The translations under genes and the position numbers were made by a program. From contig CANNDZ010000003.1 of the NCBI GenBank assembly GCA_947503575.1, forward strand, positions 95,100 through 159,099: DNA of 64,000 nucleotides, read 5' to 3'. Below the pieces are notes generated by a model. It had not been told where the DNA came from, ran no database searches, and saw nothing but the letters and a program-made list of their open reading frames with translations. Shown here one piece after another: positions 34,740-44,232 of this stretch (its first letter is position 1; the number at the start of each line of letters is the position of its first letter). This stretch comes from an uncultured Kordiimonas sp. (GTDB taxonomy: Bacteria; Pseudomonadota; Alphaproteobacteria; Sphingomonadales; Kordiimonadaceae).

Positions 34740-36839
34740 CTAAGCGCCCTGTTTCTTGTCATAATCGGCGAAGGACTGGCCCTTCTCCGCTAGTTCTTTC
34801 AATAGCGGCGCAGGCTGCCACCAGCGCTCTCCAAATTTTTCACCGTAGGCGCATATCTTTTCATACACCGCTTTCAGACCCATCTGGTCGGCATAATGCA
34901 TGGGGCCACCCCGGTAGGGCGGGAAGCCATATCCGTTCAAGTAAACGATATCAATGTCACTGGCGCGAATGGCAATGCCCTCACCCAAAATTTTTGCACC
35001 CTCGTTAATCAGGGCCAGCATGCCGCGCTCAACGATTTCATCTGCTGTTTTTGGCGTTCGTTCAATGCCCAGCTTAGCGCTTTCTTCTTCAATAACAGCC
35101 ATGACTGTGTCGGATGGTTTGGGTGTTCGGCTGCCCTCATCATAATCATAGATGCCAGCGCCGGTTTTCAGGCCCTTGCGGTCCATCTCCACTACCCTAT
35201 CGATCCAGTCTGTGGCGCGCGTTTCATAATCAGCGCGGTCCATGCCTTTTCGGTTCAAATAGCCGATATCCAGACCTGCCATGTCCGATACCGTCATTGG
35301 GCCCATTGCCATGCCAAAGTCATACATGGCTTTGTCAACTTCGTGCGGCATGGCACCTTCAATCACGCTCAAAGACATCTCTCGGGCATATTGTGACAAC
35401 ATTCGATTGCCGATGAAACCATGGCAAACCCCTGAAACAACACCAACTTTTCCAATTTTTCTGGCAAGGTCAACACATGTTGCCAAGACGTCATCCGCGG
35501 TTTTGTCGGCGCGTACAATCTCCAGCAGGCGCATAACGTTTGCAGGCGAAAAGAAATGCAGCCCCAGCACATCAGAAGGTCTGTTGGTGACAGCGGCGAT
35601 GGCATCAATATCCAAATAGGAGGTATTGGACGCAAGGATAGCATCCGGTTTTGCGACTTCGTCCAGTGCAGTAAACACCTTTTTCTTGATATCCATGGTT
35701 TCAAATACAGCTTCGATGATCAGATCACAGTCACCAAGGTCAGCATACTCCATCGTGCCGGTAAACAGACCCATTCTCTGTTCCACCTGCTCAGCTGTCA
35801 GTTTGCCTTTGGCGGCAGAGCGTTCGTAGTTCTTGCGAACCACCGAAAGGCCGCGATCCAGCGCGTCTTGCTGTACTTCCAGCAAGGTGACAGGCATGCC
35901 GATATTGGCAAAATTCATGGCAATGCCGCCGCCCATGGTGCCAGCACCGATAATACCAACCTTTTTGATCTCCCGGCGTGGTGTTTCTTTGCTGATGCCG
36001 GGTACGCGGCTGACTTGCCGTTCAGCAAAAAATACATGCTGCATGGCTTTGGCTTGGCTGTTGCTGAAGCACTCCTGAAAGTTCTTGCGTTCCGCCTCAA
36101 GCCCTTCTTTTAACGGCAGTTTTACCGCCGCTTCGACGCAGCGAATGCAGCGTTCCGGCGCGAAATACCCGCGTGTGCGCCGAGCGATAGAGGCTCGAAA
36201 TCCGTCAAAAAATGCCTGATCATAAGTGGTACCATCAATGGTCATTTCACCGGTGCGGCGAACGCCTTTTTTAATCGTTGTTCTGGCGAACGCCAGCGCA
36301 GCCGCTTCCAGGTCATCGTCAACCAGTTCATCAAGCGCACCCCAGCTAAGTGCCTGTTTTGCCTTGATATGTCGCCCGCTAATAATGGCATCCAGGGCAT
36401 TTTCAACCCCGGCAACACGCGGGAACCGCTGTGTGCCGCCAGCCCCCGGCAGAATGCCCAGCTTCACTTCGGGCAAGCCAATTTTCGCCGTCGATAGCGC
36501 AATGCGGTAATGGCACGACAAGGCCACTTCCAGCCCACCGCCCAGCGCTGTACCATGGATCGCTGCGGTAATCGGCTTTTCCATATCTTCAATGATTTGA
36601 ACGACTTCCGTCAGATGTGGTGCTTTCGGTGGCGCGCCAAATTCACGGATATCAGCACCCGCGATGAAGGTCCGCCCCCGACACGCGATCACAGCGGCAT
36701 CGATAGTGTCATCTTCTGCAATCGCCCTCATGGCGTTTTTCAGCCCGTCCCGTACGGAATGAGACAAGGCATTCACCGGCGGGTTATACACCCACACCAG
36801 CGCAATATTATCTCGGTTTTCGATGCTTACAGCGGTCAT
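34740..36839 (-). CDS. Enoyl-CoA hydratase / 3-hydroxyacyl-CoA dehydrogenase fusion
   Basis: This bifunctional beta-oxidation enzyme (FadB/FadJ-related short form, 699 residues) has an N-terminal crotonase domain with catalytic Glu104 ([10 protein letters not shown]) and Glu124 ([15 protein letters not shown]). The NAD-binding dehydrogenase domain begins near residue 290 ([20 protein letters not shown]). Two C-terminal helical domains follow, with HFFSPANVM and GNRMLSQY. It hydrates enoyl-CoA and oxidises the product to 3-ketoacyl-CoA. The thiolase gene lies 115 bases upstream and an SDR follows, giving a compact degradation operon. Confidence 0.95.
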   Translation of the reverse strand: MTAVSIENRDNIALVWVYNPPVNALSHSVRDGLKNAMRAIAEDDTIDAAVIACRGRTFIAGADIREFGAPPKAPHLTEVVQIIEDMEKPITAAIHGTALGGGLEVALSCHYRIALSTAKIGLPEVKLGILPGAGGTQRFPRVAGVENALDAIISGRHIKAKQALSWGALDELVDDDLEAAALAFARTTIKKGVRRTGEMTIDGTTYDQAFFDGFRASIARRTRGYFAPERCIRCVEAAVKLPLKEGLEAERKNFQECFSNSQAKAMQHVFFAERQVSRVPGISKETPRREIKKVGIIGAGTMGGGIAMNFANIGMPVTLLEVQQDALDRGLSVVRKNYERSAAKGKLTAEQVEQRMGLFTGTMEYADLGDCDLIIEAVFETMDIKKKVFTALDEVAKPDAILASNTSYLDIDAIAAVTNRPSDVLGLHFFSPANVMRLLEIVRADKTADDVLATCVDLARKIGKVGVVSGVCHGFIGNRMLSQYAREMSLSVIEGAMPHEVDKAMYDFGMAMGPMTVSDMAGLDIGYLNRKGMDRADYETRATDWIDRVVEMDRKGLKTGAGIYDYDEGSRTPKPSDTVMAVIEEESAKLGIERTPKTADEIVERGMLALINEGAKILGEGIAIRASDIDIVYLNGYGFPPYRGGPMHYADQMGLKAVYEKICAYGEKFGERWWQPAPLLKELAEKGQSFADYDKKQGA

Positions 36840-36954
36840 TTTGGCTCCCTTTCAGGTCAAAAAATGCAGATTACAGATTAAAAAGTGCAAATTTTTGGGC
36901 AAAAAATTACGAAAAAATACGATTTCCGCGGTAAATTTATGCTCAATTCGATTT

Positions 36955-38160
36955 TCATACCTTTTCAAACAAAACGGCGAGCCCTTGCCCAACGCCCACA
37001 CACAATGTTGCGATACCGTAACGAATATCACGCTCATGCATCTCGTTCACAAGTGTTAACGCCAATCGCGCGCCGGACATCCCAAGCGGATGCCCAAGAG
37101 CAATCGCACCGCCGTTTGGATTTACAAATTCCGCATCATCTGGCAGCCCTAACCCACGTAAAACTGCCAACGACTGAGCGGCAAAAGCCTCATTGAGTTC
37201 AATCAGGCCTATGTCGGACAAAGACAAACCCGTTTGCGCCAACAATTTATTGACCGCAGGCACGGGCCCAATGCCCATCGTTCGTGGCGGCACACCTGCC
37301 GCAGCGGCAGCAACAATTCGCGCTTTTGGCGTAAGGCCTTGATCAGAAGCAGCTTTTTCAGATGCTACAAGCAAGGCAGCAGCGCCGTCATTGGTGCCGG
37401 ACGCATTGCCCGCCGTTACGGTACCGCCCTCGCGAAAGGGTGCCTTCAATTTGGCCAGGCCTTCAAGCGTTGTATCCGGCCGTGGATGTTCGTCCTTACT
37501 AACAAGTACCGGCTCCCCTCTCCGCTGGGGAATAGTGACAGGCATGATCTCCCGATCAAAACGGCCGCTCGCCATCGCTGCAGCGGTGCGCGCCTGTGAC
37601 CGGGCGGCAAAGAAATCCTGGTCCTCCCGGCTGATGTTCAGCTCCTCAGCCAGGTTTTCCGCCGTTTCCGGCATGCCGTCAGTGCCATACTCAGCTTGCA
37701 TCTTGGGGTTAACAAACCGCCAGCCGATGGTCGTATCATACATTTCTGCCGTACGGGAAAAAGCGTTGGTCGCCTTAGGCATCACAAACGGTGCGCGCGA
37801 CATGCTTTCAACACCGCCTGCGATACACAGCGAATTGTCGCCCGCCTTAATGGACCGCGTCGCCTGCACCACAGCTTCCAGGCCAGAGGCACACAGCCGA
37901 TTTACCGTCACACCGGGAACATCAACAGGCAACCCCGCAAGCAAAGACGCCATACGCGCCACATTGCGATTGTCTTCGCCCGACTGGTTGGCACAGCCAA
38001 AAAACACATCATCGATTTGCACCGCGTCCAAACCAGCGTTGCGCCCTAACACCTCGCGTATCGGCAGGGCAGCAAGGTCATCTGTGCGCACACTGCTCAG
38101 GCCGCCACCATAGCGCCCCACAGGGGTGCGAATACCATCACAAATAAAAGCGTCTGCCAT
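36955..38160 (-). CDS. Acetyl-CoA C-acyltransferase (thiolase)
   Basis: This degradative thiolase of 401 residues cleaves 3-ketoacyl-CoA to acetyl-CoA. The acylated nucleophile is Cys90 ([12 protein letters not shown]). The His of [19 protein letters not shown] and the second Cys in [10 protein letters not shown] complete the site. The N-terminus resembles the 3-oxoadipyl-CoA thiolase branch (PcaF/PaaJ), but location next to the hydratase/dehydrogenase gene favours fatty-acid-type substrates. The second of two close ATGs (38160) is preferred because GGAG lies eight bases before it. Confidence 0.93.
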   Translation of the reverse strand: MADAFICDGIRTPVGRYGGGLSSVRTDDLAALPIREVLGRNAGLDAVQIDDVFFGCANQSGEDNRNVARMASLLAGLPVDVPGVTVNRLCASGLEAVVQATRSIKAGDNSLCIAGGVESMSRAPFVMPKATNAFSRTAEMYDTTIGWRFVNPKMQAEYGTDGMPETAENLAEELNISREDQDFFAARSQARTAAAMASGRFDREIMPVTIPQRRGEPVLVSKDEHPRPDTTLEGLAKLKAPFREGGTVTAGNASGTNDGAAALLVASEKAASDQGLTPKARIVAAAAAGVPPRTMGIGPVPAVNKLLAQTGLSLSDIGLIELNEAFAAQSLAVLRGLGLPDDAEFVNPNGGAIALGHPLGMSGARLALTLVNEMHERDIRYGIATLCVGVGQGLAVLFEKV

Positions 38161-38271
38161 GTTCATGTCTCCACCGTTCGATCAAAGGGTAGAGCTTTTT
38201 CAGGCGAAATCCAGTGACACCAAAAATTCATGTGCAATGCAGCAACCGAAGCGGAAAATGGGTGATATCCG

Positions 38272-41091
38272 CTACAAAACCACCACACTTGAGGTTATAT
38301 CTTCAGGTGCAATACCAACCAAAAACACACTGTTACCGCCGCCGGTGTCGATCAGCAGACCAGACTGGCCATTGATGCTGGCCTCGCTTGCCGCTGCCTG
38401 AACCGATGCCACGTCAGTAAAAACAGTAATGGTAGTATCGAAAAGCAGTATGTCTTCGCTAACGTCAAAGTCAGTGATGGTATCGCTGCCGTTGTTTGCG
38501 GCAAAGGCGAAGGTGTCAGAACCGTCGCCGCCGATGAGCGTATCATCACCACCACCGCCCCACAGGGTGTCACTACCGTCACCGCCAACCACTGTGTCAG
38601 TGCCCGTCCCATTGAACATCATGTCATCGCCACCACCGCCCTCAAGGAGGTCGTTGCCGCCGCCTGCGAATATCTGATTGTTGCCGCTGTTGCCGTTCAG
38701 AGTGTCGTTACCAGCAGCACCATAGAGCGTGTCATGCCCCCCATTGCCGTCAAGTCGGTCGCTGCCCACACCGCCACCCAGCACATCAGCGCCATTATCC
38801 CCAATCACCAGGTCATCGCCTGACCCGGCATACAGGATATTGCGCGCGCCGCCTGTGGTCAGCGCCTTGCCCTCATCCGCACTGCCCGCAATCAACGTGT
38901 CGTTACCGGCACCCCCATAGAGGGTATCAAACCCGGCCTGCTCACCAAGGTCCATGGCAGTTAGGCCTGCCCCGTTAGCGTCACCACCGACGATCAAGTC
39001 ATCACCCGCCCCGCCCGCCAGCACGTCATCGCCCGTGCCGCCAAACACGGTGTCATTGCCAGTGTCGCCAGTCCCGGCCCACACCACATCATCCCCGCGC
39101 CCGGCAGACAGAACATCATCGCCGTCTCCGCCCCGAATGGTGTCATTGCCGCGCATACCAATCAGGGTCTCGCCAGATGTTGTGCCGACCAGCAGATCAT
39201 CGCCGTCCCCGGTGATTGCCAGAGCAACGGCAGTATTGCCGCCAAGCCCGAACGCTTCCACACCGTCAATATGGGACATGCTGTTTGCTGCAAGCGACAG
39301 ACGAATGTCACCAGACACAGCCGCCAGGTTAAGGCTATTGGTGCCGAGCGCATCCTCAAGCACCGGCACACCGCCATTGGCGTCATTCATCAGCGCCCAG
39401 TCATCAGTGAAATAATAGGTGTCGTCTTGTGTCGCCAGATCCCCTTTCCAGACGATATCAAGATCGGTGAGTGTGCCCGCATTACCATTGTCGACCATAT
39501 CCTCGATGGTGATGGTCCATGTGCCTGTGGTGTCTTCGCCCCAGAACTGGCGCGACAGGATCGTGCGGCCTTCAAACGTGCCGCCAAAAGCGTCTTCACC
39601 GTATAGTTCAAACAGTTGAGTTAAATATTCGTCGCTGTTGCTCAGGCCTGGCGTATCGAACAGATAGGACACTGTGCCCGAAGGCGACGTCACACTGATC
39701 TGTACCTCCCGGTAGGCGTCGTGGCTGAACACTGGCACCAGTTCGAGCACATCCAGCTCCAGTGCATCTGCGGGCGCAGCAATCTCAAAGGTCAGGGCAT
39801 TGCCGTAACTGAAGCTGAGGCCACTGTTGGTATTCACCATCGTCTCGGTTTGCGTTACCAGATTATGGCTATGGCGGGTCAGTCCCCAGGTCTCGGCAAG
39901 GCGCACAGCGCCTTTCACATCGACATAGCCAAAGCCATAATCCACACTGAAGTGAAAGCCACCGCCGTTGATAGTATCAGCCCCATTAATGGTCCAGGGC
40001 CGGTGTTCAAGGTCCCCCGGAAAGAAACTAATATCAAACGGCACAAATGGGTTGTCTCCACCCGGGACGAGGTCACTGCCCATGTGACGCGCACTGACCG
40101 CCAGCAGTTCCTGCACATCGCGCCAGCCAAGGTCTGTGCCAAATATATTGTTGGTTGAAGCTTCCAGCACTAAAGCAACTGAACCTGATACAACAGGCGC
40201 AGCCGCAGATGTGCCACTAAGGAAGCGAAAATCACCGGTGTCCAGGCCAAAATCAGTAAGACTGAGGCCTCTCTCAGTCAAATCAGTTAGGAACCGATGT
40301 ACGTTATCGCTGGAAATCTTTCCTGCATCTCGCATCAAATCCGCTGTAATAATTTCATCGTTTGACTGTGCACCGCCTGTCAGTCCGGTCACATGGATAC
40401 CGGAGCCAAAAGTTCGTCCCGATGTCGTATTGGCGACTGCATTTCCTTGGGCGACGGGAAGGATTTCAAAGGTGGTGGTGGTAGTAGATGTACCGGTGGA
40501 AGTGTCAGAAATTCCACCATTTCCAGCACTATTGACCCAGATGGAACCAAGACTACCCCTACCATCCCGGGCTATAGAGATGGCCTCTTCCAGGAAACCA
40601 AAATCCAGTGGCAGGAGATTTGGCAACCGAGTTCCACCGACGGAACTTTGAATAATATCAAAATTTCCAAAATCTTCCGAGAAAGCATGCGTTAACGATG
40701 CACTGTATGCAATACCCACATTGCCGAATTGGTTATTTGCCTCACCAACAACAATACTGGCAACTGCTGTGCCATGACTGGTTGGCTCTAAGGCACCGTT
40801 CGTGGCATTAGCTGTTAGATCAGGGTGCGTATCCTCTAAAGGTTCTTGACTTACAATCGCAATGCCTGCGCCGGAGTATTCCTCCCATACTGGCAAGACA
40901 TTGATGTGCAGAGTGGGGGTAAGAACAAAGCCATTAAGATTGATATCAAAACCGGTGATAAAACTGGAAAGCCGCAACAGAGGGTCGTTGAACGGTAACT
41001 CTATCCCCGCAAAGTCACCCACCGGAATGACAAACGTCTCCGCCGTGAAATCAACATCGTCAACTGTCAGGTTACCGTTCGCGTCTGGCAT
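38272..41091 (-). CDS. Secreted subtilase-like protein with P-domain and RTX repeats
   Basis: This is a 939-residue exported protein. Residues 75-320 form an S8 subtilase domain with His106 (SHGTAVAS), Asn191 of the oxyanion hole (VNSAGNGG) and Ser295 (SGTSAAAPVVSG). The segment that should hold the catalytic Asp reads AIVSQEPLEDTHPDL, with Q-E-P where D-x-G is expected. A proprotein-convertase P-domain follows at about 440-570. A block of glycine-aspartate RTX nonapeptides and a hydrophobic C-terminus follow, typical of type I secretion substrates. No signal peptide is seen and no type I secretion genes are nearby. The ATG at 41091 is chosen over a TTG 13 codons earlier. Confidence 0.88.
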   Translation of the reverse strand: MPDANGNLTVDDVDFTAETFVIPVGDFAGIELPFNDPLLRLSSFITGFDINLNGFVLTPTLHINVLPVWEEYSGAGIAIVSQEPLEDTHPDLTANATNGALEPTSHGTAVASIVVGEANNQFGNVGIAYSASLTHAFSEDFGNFDIIQSSVGGTRLPNLLPLDFGFLEEAISIARDGRGSLGSIWVNSAGNGGISDTSTGTSTTTTTFEILPVAQGNAVANTTSGRTFGSGIHVTGLTGGAQSNDEIITADLMRDAGKISSDNVHRFLTDLTERGLSLTDFGLDTGDFRFLSGTSAAAPVVSGSVALVLEASTNNIFGTDLGWRDVQELLAVSARHMGSDLVPGGDNPFVPFDISFFPGDLEHRPWTINGADTINGGGFHFSVDYGFGYVDVKGAVRLAETWGLTRHSHNLVTQTETMVNTNSGLSFSYGNALTFEIAAPADALELDVLELVPVFSHDAYREVQISVTSPSGTVSYLFDTPGLSNSDEYLTQLFELYGEDAFGGTFEGRTILSRQFWGEDTTGTWTITIEDMVDNGNAGTLTDLDIVWKGDLATQDDTYYFTDDWALMNDANGGVPVLEDALGTNSLNLAAVSGDIRLSLAANSMSHIDGVEAFGLGGNTAVALAITGDGDDLLVGTTSGETLIGMRGNDTIRGGDGDDVLSAGRGDDVVWAGTGDTGNDTVFGGTGDDVLAGGAGDDLIVGGDANGAGLTAMDLGEQAGFDTLYGGAGNDTLIAGSADEGKALTTGGARNILYAGSGDDLVIGDNGADVLGGGVGSDRLDGNGGHDTLYGAAGNDTLNGNSGNNQIFAGGGNDLLEGGGGDDMMFNGTGTDTVVGGDGSDTLWGGGGDDTLIGGDGSDTFAFAANNGSDTITDFDVSEDILLFDTTITVFTDVASVQAAASEASINGQSGLLIDTGGGNSVFLVGIAPEDITSSVVVL
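38500..39160 (-). repeat. RTX calcium-binding nonapeptide repeats
   Basis: This section encodes many GGxGxDxLx-type units (for example GGTGDDVLA, GGAGNDTLI, GGGGDDTLI) in several runs separated by short spacers. In known RTX proteins these bind Ca2+ and fold into a parallel beta-roll after secretion. The GC-rich, near-repetitive DNA here is protein-coding, not a DNA repeat array. Confidence 0.88.
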
Positions 41092-41137
41092 GCCTGCCCC
41101 CTGTGCCTGTCTGTTTAAGCAAACTGGCAACTCAGCC

Positions 41138-41152
41138 TTAACAAGATGTTAA
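41138..41152. promoter_or_regulatory. CtrA-type box, TTAA-N7-TTAA
   Basis: TTAACAAGATGTTAA is a perfect match to the CtrA consensus. It lies 47 bases before the start of the RTX subtilase gene and 103 bases before the divergent acyl-CoA dehydrogenase gene, so either could be the target. Its spacer is almost the same as that of the box at 48477. Confidence 0.55.
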
Positions 41153-41254
41153 AAATAAAATTTTGCTGTTTATTGAGCATCGAGAGACAGAGTGAACAGT
41201 TGTGCAGACGCTCTGAGCATTCTACATTCCACCAAAACCCGCGGGGAGAGCACG

Positions 41255-42406
41255 ATGGCGCTGGATCAAGAAACGCTGAAACACCTTGTTGATACGGTTG
41301 ACAGATTTGTTCATGAGCGGCTGATCCCGCTGGAGCGCGAGGTGGATGCAAACGATGCCTTGCCCAACCATATTATCGATGAAATGCGCGACCTAGGCCT
41401 GTTTGGCCTGTCGATCCCCGAGGCGTATGGCGGCCTTGCCCTGAACATGCAGGAAGAGATTGAGGTTGCACTCACGATTGGTCAGGCCGCGCCCGCATTT
41501 CGGTCCATCTTCGGCACCAATGTCGGCATTGGGTCCCAGGCGATTGTCATTGATGGCACGTCCGAGCAAAAAGAGACATACCTGCCAAAACTGGCGAGTG
41601 GTGAAATTATTGGTTCCTTTTGCCTGACAGAGCCTGGCGCGGGCTCCGACGCCGGATCGCTAACCACATCGGCTGTGCGCGACGGCGATGACTATGTGCT
41701 GAACGGCACCAAACGCTACATCACCAACGCGCCTCTGGCCGGGTTGTTTACCGTCATGGCGCGCACGGACATGAGCACCAAAACTGCCCGCGGGGTTTCT
41801 GCCTTTTTGGTGGAAGCGGGAACACCGGGCCTGAGCATCGGCAAACCGGAACAGAAAATGGGCCAGCACGGTGCGCCAGTCGCAGACGTGGTGTTTGACA
41901 ACTGCCGGGTGCCCGCGACAAACATCATCGGCGGCGTTGAAAATATGGGTTTTAAAACCGCGATGAAGGTTTTGGACAAAGGCCGACTGCATATTTCAGC
42001 CGTGTGTGCGGGCCTTGCGGGGCGAATACTGCGCGACAGCGTGCGCTACGCCAAAGAGCGCAACCAGTTTGGCCAGCCGATTGCTGGCTTCCAGCTTATT
42101 CAGGCCATGATCGCCGACAGCGAAACCGACATTTATGCCGCCAAATGCATGGTGCGCGACACGGCGCGCGACCGCGACGCCGGTCTGGATGTGACGCGCA
42201 AGGCATCTTGCTGCAAGCTGTTTGCGTCTGAGATGCTGGGGCGTGTTTCAGACCGCGGTGTGCAAATTTTCGGTGGGGCTGGGTACATCGCTGAATACGG
42301 CATTGAGCAACTATACCGCGACGCACGCCTGTTCCGCATTTATGAAGGCACGACCCAAATCCAGCAAACCATCATCGCCAAGGATGTTGTGCGCAATATG
42401 GACTAG
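41255..42406 (+). CDS. Acyl-CoA dehydrogenase
   Basis: This 383-residue FAD enzyme introduces the alpha-beta double bond in acyl-CoA. It has the flavin-binding segments FCLTEPGAGSDAGSL and YITNAPLAG, ERNQFGQPIAGFQ, QIFGGAGYIAEYGIEQLYRDAR and the terminal RIYEGTTQIQQ, whose Glu is the usual catalytic base. This looks like a complete homotetrameric enzyme, unlike the pair at 45.3-47.7 kb. The ATG at 41255 follows GGGGAGAG. A decayed RidA copy lies directly after its stop. Confidence 0.93.
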   Translation: MALDQETLKHLVDTVDRFVHERLIPLEREVDANDALPNHIIDEMRDLGLFGLSIPEAYGGLALNMQEEIEVALTIGQAAPAFRSIFGTNVGIGSQAIVIDGTSEQKETYLPKLASGEIIGSFCLTEPGAGSDAGSLTTSAVRDGDDYVLNGTKRYITNAPLAGLFTVMARTDMSTKTARGVSAFLVEAGTPGLSIGKPEQKMGQHGAPVADVVFDNCRVPATNIIGGVENMGFKTAMKVLDKGRLHISAVCAGLAGRILRDSVRYAKERNQFGQPIAGFQLIQAMIADSETDIYAAKCMVRDTARDRDAGLDVTRKASCCKLFASEMLGRVSDRGVQIFGGAGYIAEYGIEQLYRDARLFRIYEGTTQIQQTIIAKDVVRNMD

Positions 42407-42428
42407 TACGATCAAAGGCCTTGGCCCT

Positions 42429-42640
42429 ATTCCACCGTTGCCATGCGGGTAAAAGCGGTAGACCTCATTCATGGCAGCCCATTCGTCAATATCGGCCAGC
42501 ATCACTATGCATTTCATGCATATTGTTCATGTCTGAGACATTGTCCATGTCCGGACCATTCGCCTGCACCGTCGCCCGAATGTTGGTCAGTGCCTGATGC
42601 GTTTTCGGGCCAAGATCCAGGGCCAAGATCCGGGGCAAAA
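42429..42640 (-). pseudogene. Decayed partial copy of the RidA-family gene
   Basis: This stretch repeats, with scattered changes, the 3' part of the intact RidA-family gene at 44733-45149. Shared runs include the ACCGTTGCCATGC end, GCGGTAGACCTC, TCAATATCGGCCAGCATCAC and CCATTCGCCTGC. It has lost about 74 bases that encode the conserved PARSAFGASG...EIE active-site end. It carries an 18-base tandem duplication near 42520-42556 and a second short one (GGGCCAAGATCC twice) near 42607-42632. The 5' half with the signal peptide is absent. It cannot make a functional protein. Confidence 0.8.
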
Positions 42641-42654
42641 TAGCGTCAAGCCTG

Positions 42655-43266
42655 TTACCGGCCCGACTGCCTGCCGGACATTGGAAGGATAAGATCGTGT
42701 CTGACGCCCGTCGCCTGTTTCACCGTGGCACCGAGGGTAACCCGCCTATCTTTTTTGCCCTGCATAAAAGGGTGCCAGACTAACACGTCCTGCGTGCCCG
42801 CAGGCACATCCAGTGTCACTTCACCCTGCTCATTGGTTGTACCGGCAATCATGCCATCAACGATTTTGATAAATGCCAGCATCTGATCATGGATATTGCA
42901 GCCCAGCGCTGCCACACCCGCACGCTTAAAGGTAACATACCGTTCTTGCTCGCGACCATATAGCTTAAGCTGAAAACGGTTTCCTTTGGAAAAAGAGTAC
43001 ACATGGTGGCGCACTTTATCCAGATTGGGGAAAGCGACTTCAGTCCCCTTTGGTACCACAAGTACAAAGGGGTCAAACTGCAAATCCTTTTGACGGATTT
43101 CATATGCTTCTACCCTGCCCGGCTGTGGCCCTTTGCCCTGCTTCACAGACACCACGGCACTGGAAACCGGGTTGCCGAACTGGTCAGTGACAACAAACTT
43201 CGTGACCTCGGCGTGCGCGCCGGACGCTGCTAGTAAATACAGGGATGCTAAAAAGATCAAACGCAT
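42655..43266 (-). CDS. Periplasmic cupredoxin-like protein (methylamine-utilization type)
   Basis: This 203-residue protein has a signal peptide (residues 1-19, ending SGAHA). A carboxypeptidase-regulatory-like sandwich and a plastocyanin-like fold follow. The likely copper ligands are His87 or His88 (DKVRHHVYS), Cys123, His126 and Met129 (GCNIHDQM), the classic type I copper set. A further Gly-rich domain (GTTNEQGEVTLDVPAGTQDVLVWHP) ends the protein. Similar proteins are annotated as methylamine-utilization proteins, but no methylamine dehydrogenase genes are present. It is divergent from DUF3034-globin across a short region with a CtrA-type box. Confidence 0.8.
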   Translation of the reverse strand: MRLIFLASLYLLAASGAHAEVTKFVVTDQFGNPVSSAVVSVKQGKGPQPGRVEAYEIRQKDLQFDPFVLVVPKGTEVAFPNLDKVRHHVYSFSKGNRFQLKLYGREQERYVTFKRAGVAALGCNIHDQMLAFIKIVDGMIAGTTNEQGEVTLDVPAGTQDVLVWHPFMQGKKDRRVTLGATVKQATGVRHDLILPMSGRQSGR

Positions 43267-43312
43267 GACTGCTGTTTACGGGCATAAGTTTAAGGAAGGG
43301 TAAAATAGCCTT

Positions 43313-43327
43313 TTAACCGAGTATTAA
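43313..43327. promoter_or_regulatory. CtrA-type box, TTAA-N7-TTAA
   Basis: TTAACCGAGTATTAA is a perfect consensus match in the 101-base divergent region between the cupredoxin gene and the DUF3034-globin pair. A near match (TTAA-N7-TAAA) begins about 20 bases earlier. It could coordinate both directions. Confidence 0.5.
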
Positions 43328-43367
43328 ACTGTCTTGGTGATGATACGCCCAGTAATGAGGAGTCAGC

Positions 43368-44231
43368 ATGACCAAAATTTTTACAGGACTGATGCTGCTT
43401 TTTTTTGTCAGCGTCGGTGTATCGGCACAATATTGGGAGCCGGAGGTGGGCGGTAAACTCCTGCTTACACGCGGCATTTCCGGCTTTGAGGGCACCGGTG
43501 GCGGCGCGCTGACACCCTGGGCGCTGATTACCGGCAACGAAACCGACCGTGGCATCGGCGCGACAGCGCATTATACCTATGTTTCAAGCGACGACTATGA
43601 AGCGCGTTCTTTTGGCGCAGCTGTTGGTCTGCTTGACCGACTAGAGTTTTCATACTCACGGCAGGCGTTTGACACCCGCGACGTTGGCACCGCCCTTGGG
43701 CTTGGAGAGGGGTTCACCTTCAATCAAGATGTGGTCGGTGCCAAATTGAAGCTGGTTGGCAATGCTGTATTGGATCAGGACACATGGCTGCCCCAAGTGG
43801 CTGTTGGCGCGATTTATAAACGAGTTAACCGGCCTCAGTTGGTGCAAGCGTTGGGTGCGGAGGACAATGATGGGATCGACTTTTATGTGTCGGCCACCAA
43901 GCTGTTTCTCGCTCAAAGCTTACTGACCAATGTTACGCTGCGGCGCACGTCAGCCCATCAGACTGGTTTTTTGGGCTTCGGACCCGACACCTCAATTCAG
44001 CCGGAATTTTCCGTTGGGTATCTTTTGTCCAGAAAGCTGGTGATCGGCGGAGAATACCGGTTTAAGCCAGACAATTTGGCCCTTGCTAGTGAAAGCGACT
44101 GGTTTGACGTGTTTGTCGCCTACGCGCCCAATGACCATGTCACGCTGACCGCCGCTTATGGCAACCTTGGCGACGTTGTGGGCTTCACGAACCAAGATGG
44201 TTTTTATCTAACTGTGCAACTGGGGTTTTAA
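43368..44231 (+). CDS. DUF3034 family outer-membrane-like protein
   Basis: This 287-residue protein has a signal peptide (residues 1-20, ending VSAQ). A beta-rich body matches DUF3034: GGKLLLTRGISGFEGTGGGALTPWALI, TDRGIGATAHYTYV, LDRLEFSYSRQAFDT. The regular strands and terminal LTVQLGF suggest an outer-membrane barrel. No biochemical function is established for the family. The next gene, a truncated globin, starts one base after its stop, so the two are tightly coupled; the cupredoxin gene is divergent. Confidence 0.82.
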   Translation: MTKIFTGLMLLFFVSVGVSAQYWEPEVGGKLLLTRGISGFEGTGGGALTPWALITGNETDRGIGATAHYTYVSSDDYEARSFGAAVGLLDRLEFSYSRQAFDTRDVGTALGLGEGFTFNQDVVGAKLKLVGNAVLDQDTWLPQVAVGAIYKRVNRPQLVQALGAEDNDGIDFYVSATKLFLAQSLLTNVTLRRTSAHQTGFLGFGPDTSIQPEFSVGYLLSRKLVIGGEYRFKPDNLALASESDWFDVFVAYAPNDHVTLTAAYGNLGDVVGFTNQDGFYLTVQLGF

Positions 44232-44232
44232 C

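Noticed and set aside
36840..36954. Short AT-rich direct repeats (GCAGATTACAGATTA, AAAAGTGCAAATTTTT) between thiolase and the hydratase/dehydrogenase gene
   Set aside because: Low-complexity A/T runs; no hairpin, promoter consensus or conserved frame could be shown, and small frames crossing it are Lys/Phe-rich noise.
38500..39160. Regularly spaced GC-rich repeats that could be taken for a CRISPR or satellite array
   Set aside because: Spacing is three-base periodic and the sequence encodes GGxGxDxLx RTX repeats in the frame of the subtilase gene; no identical direct repeats with unique spacers.
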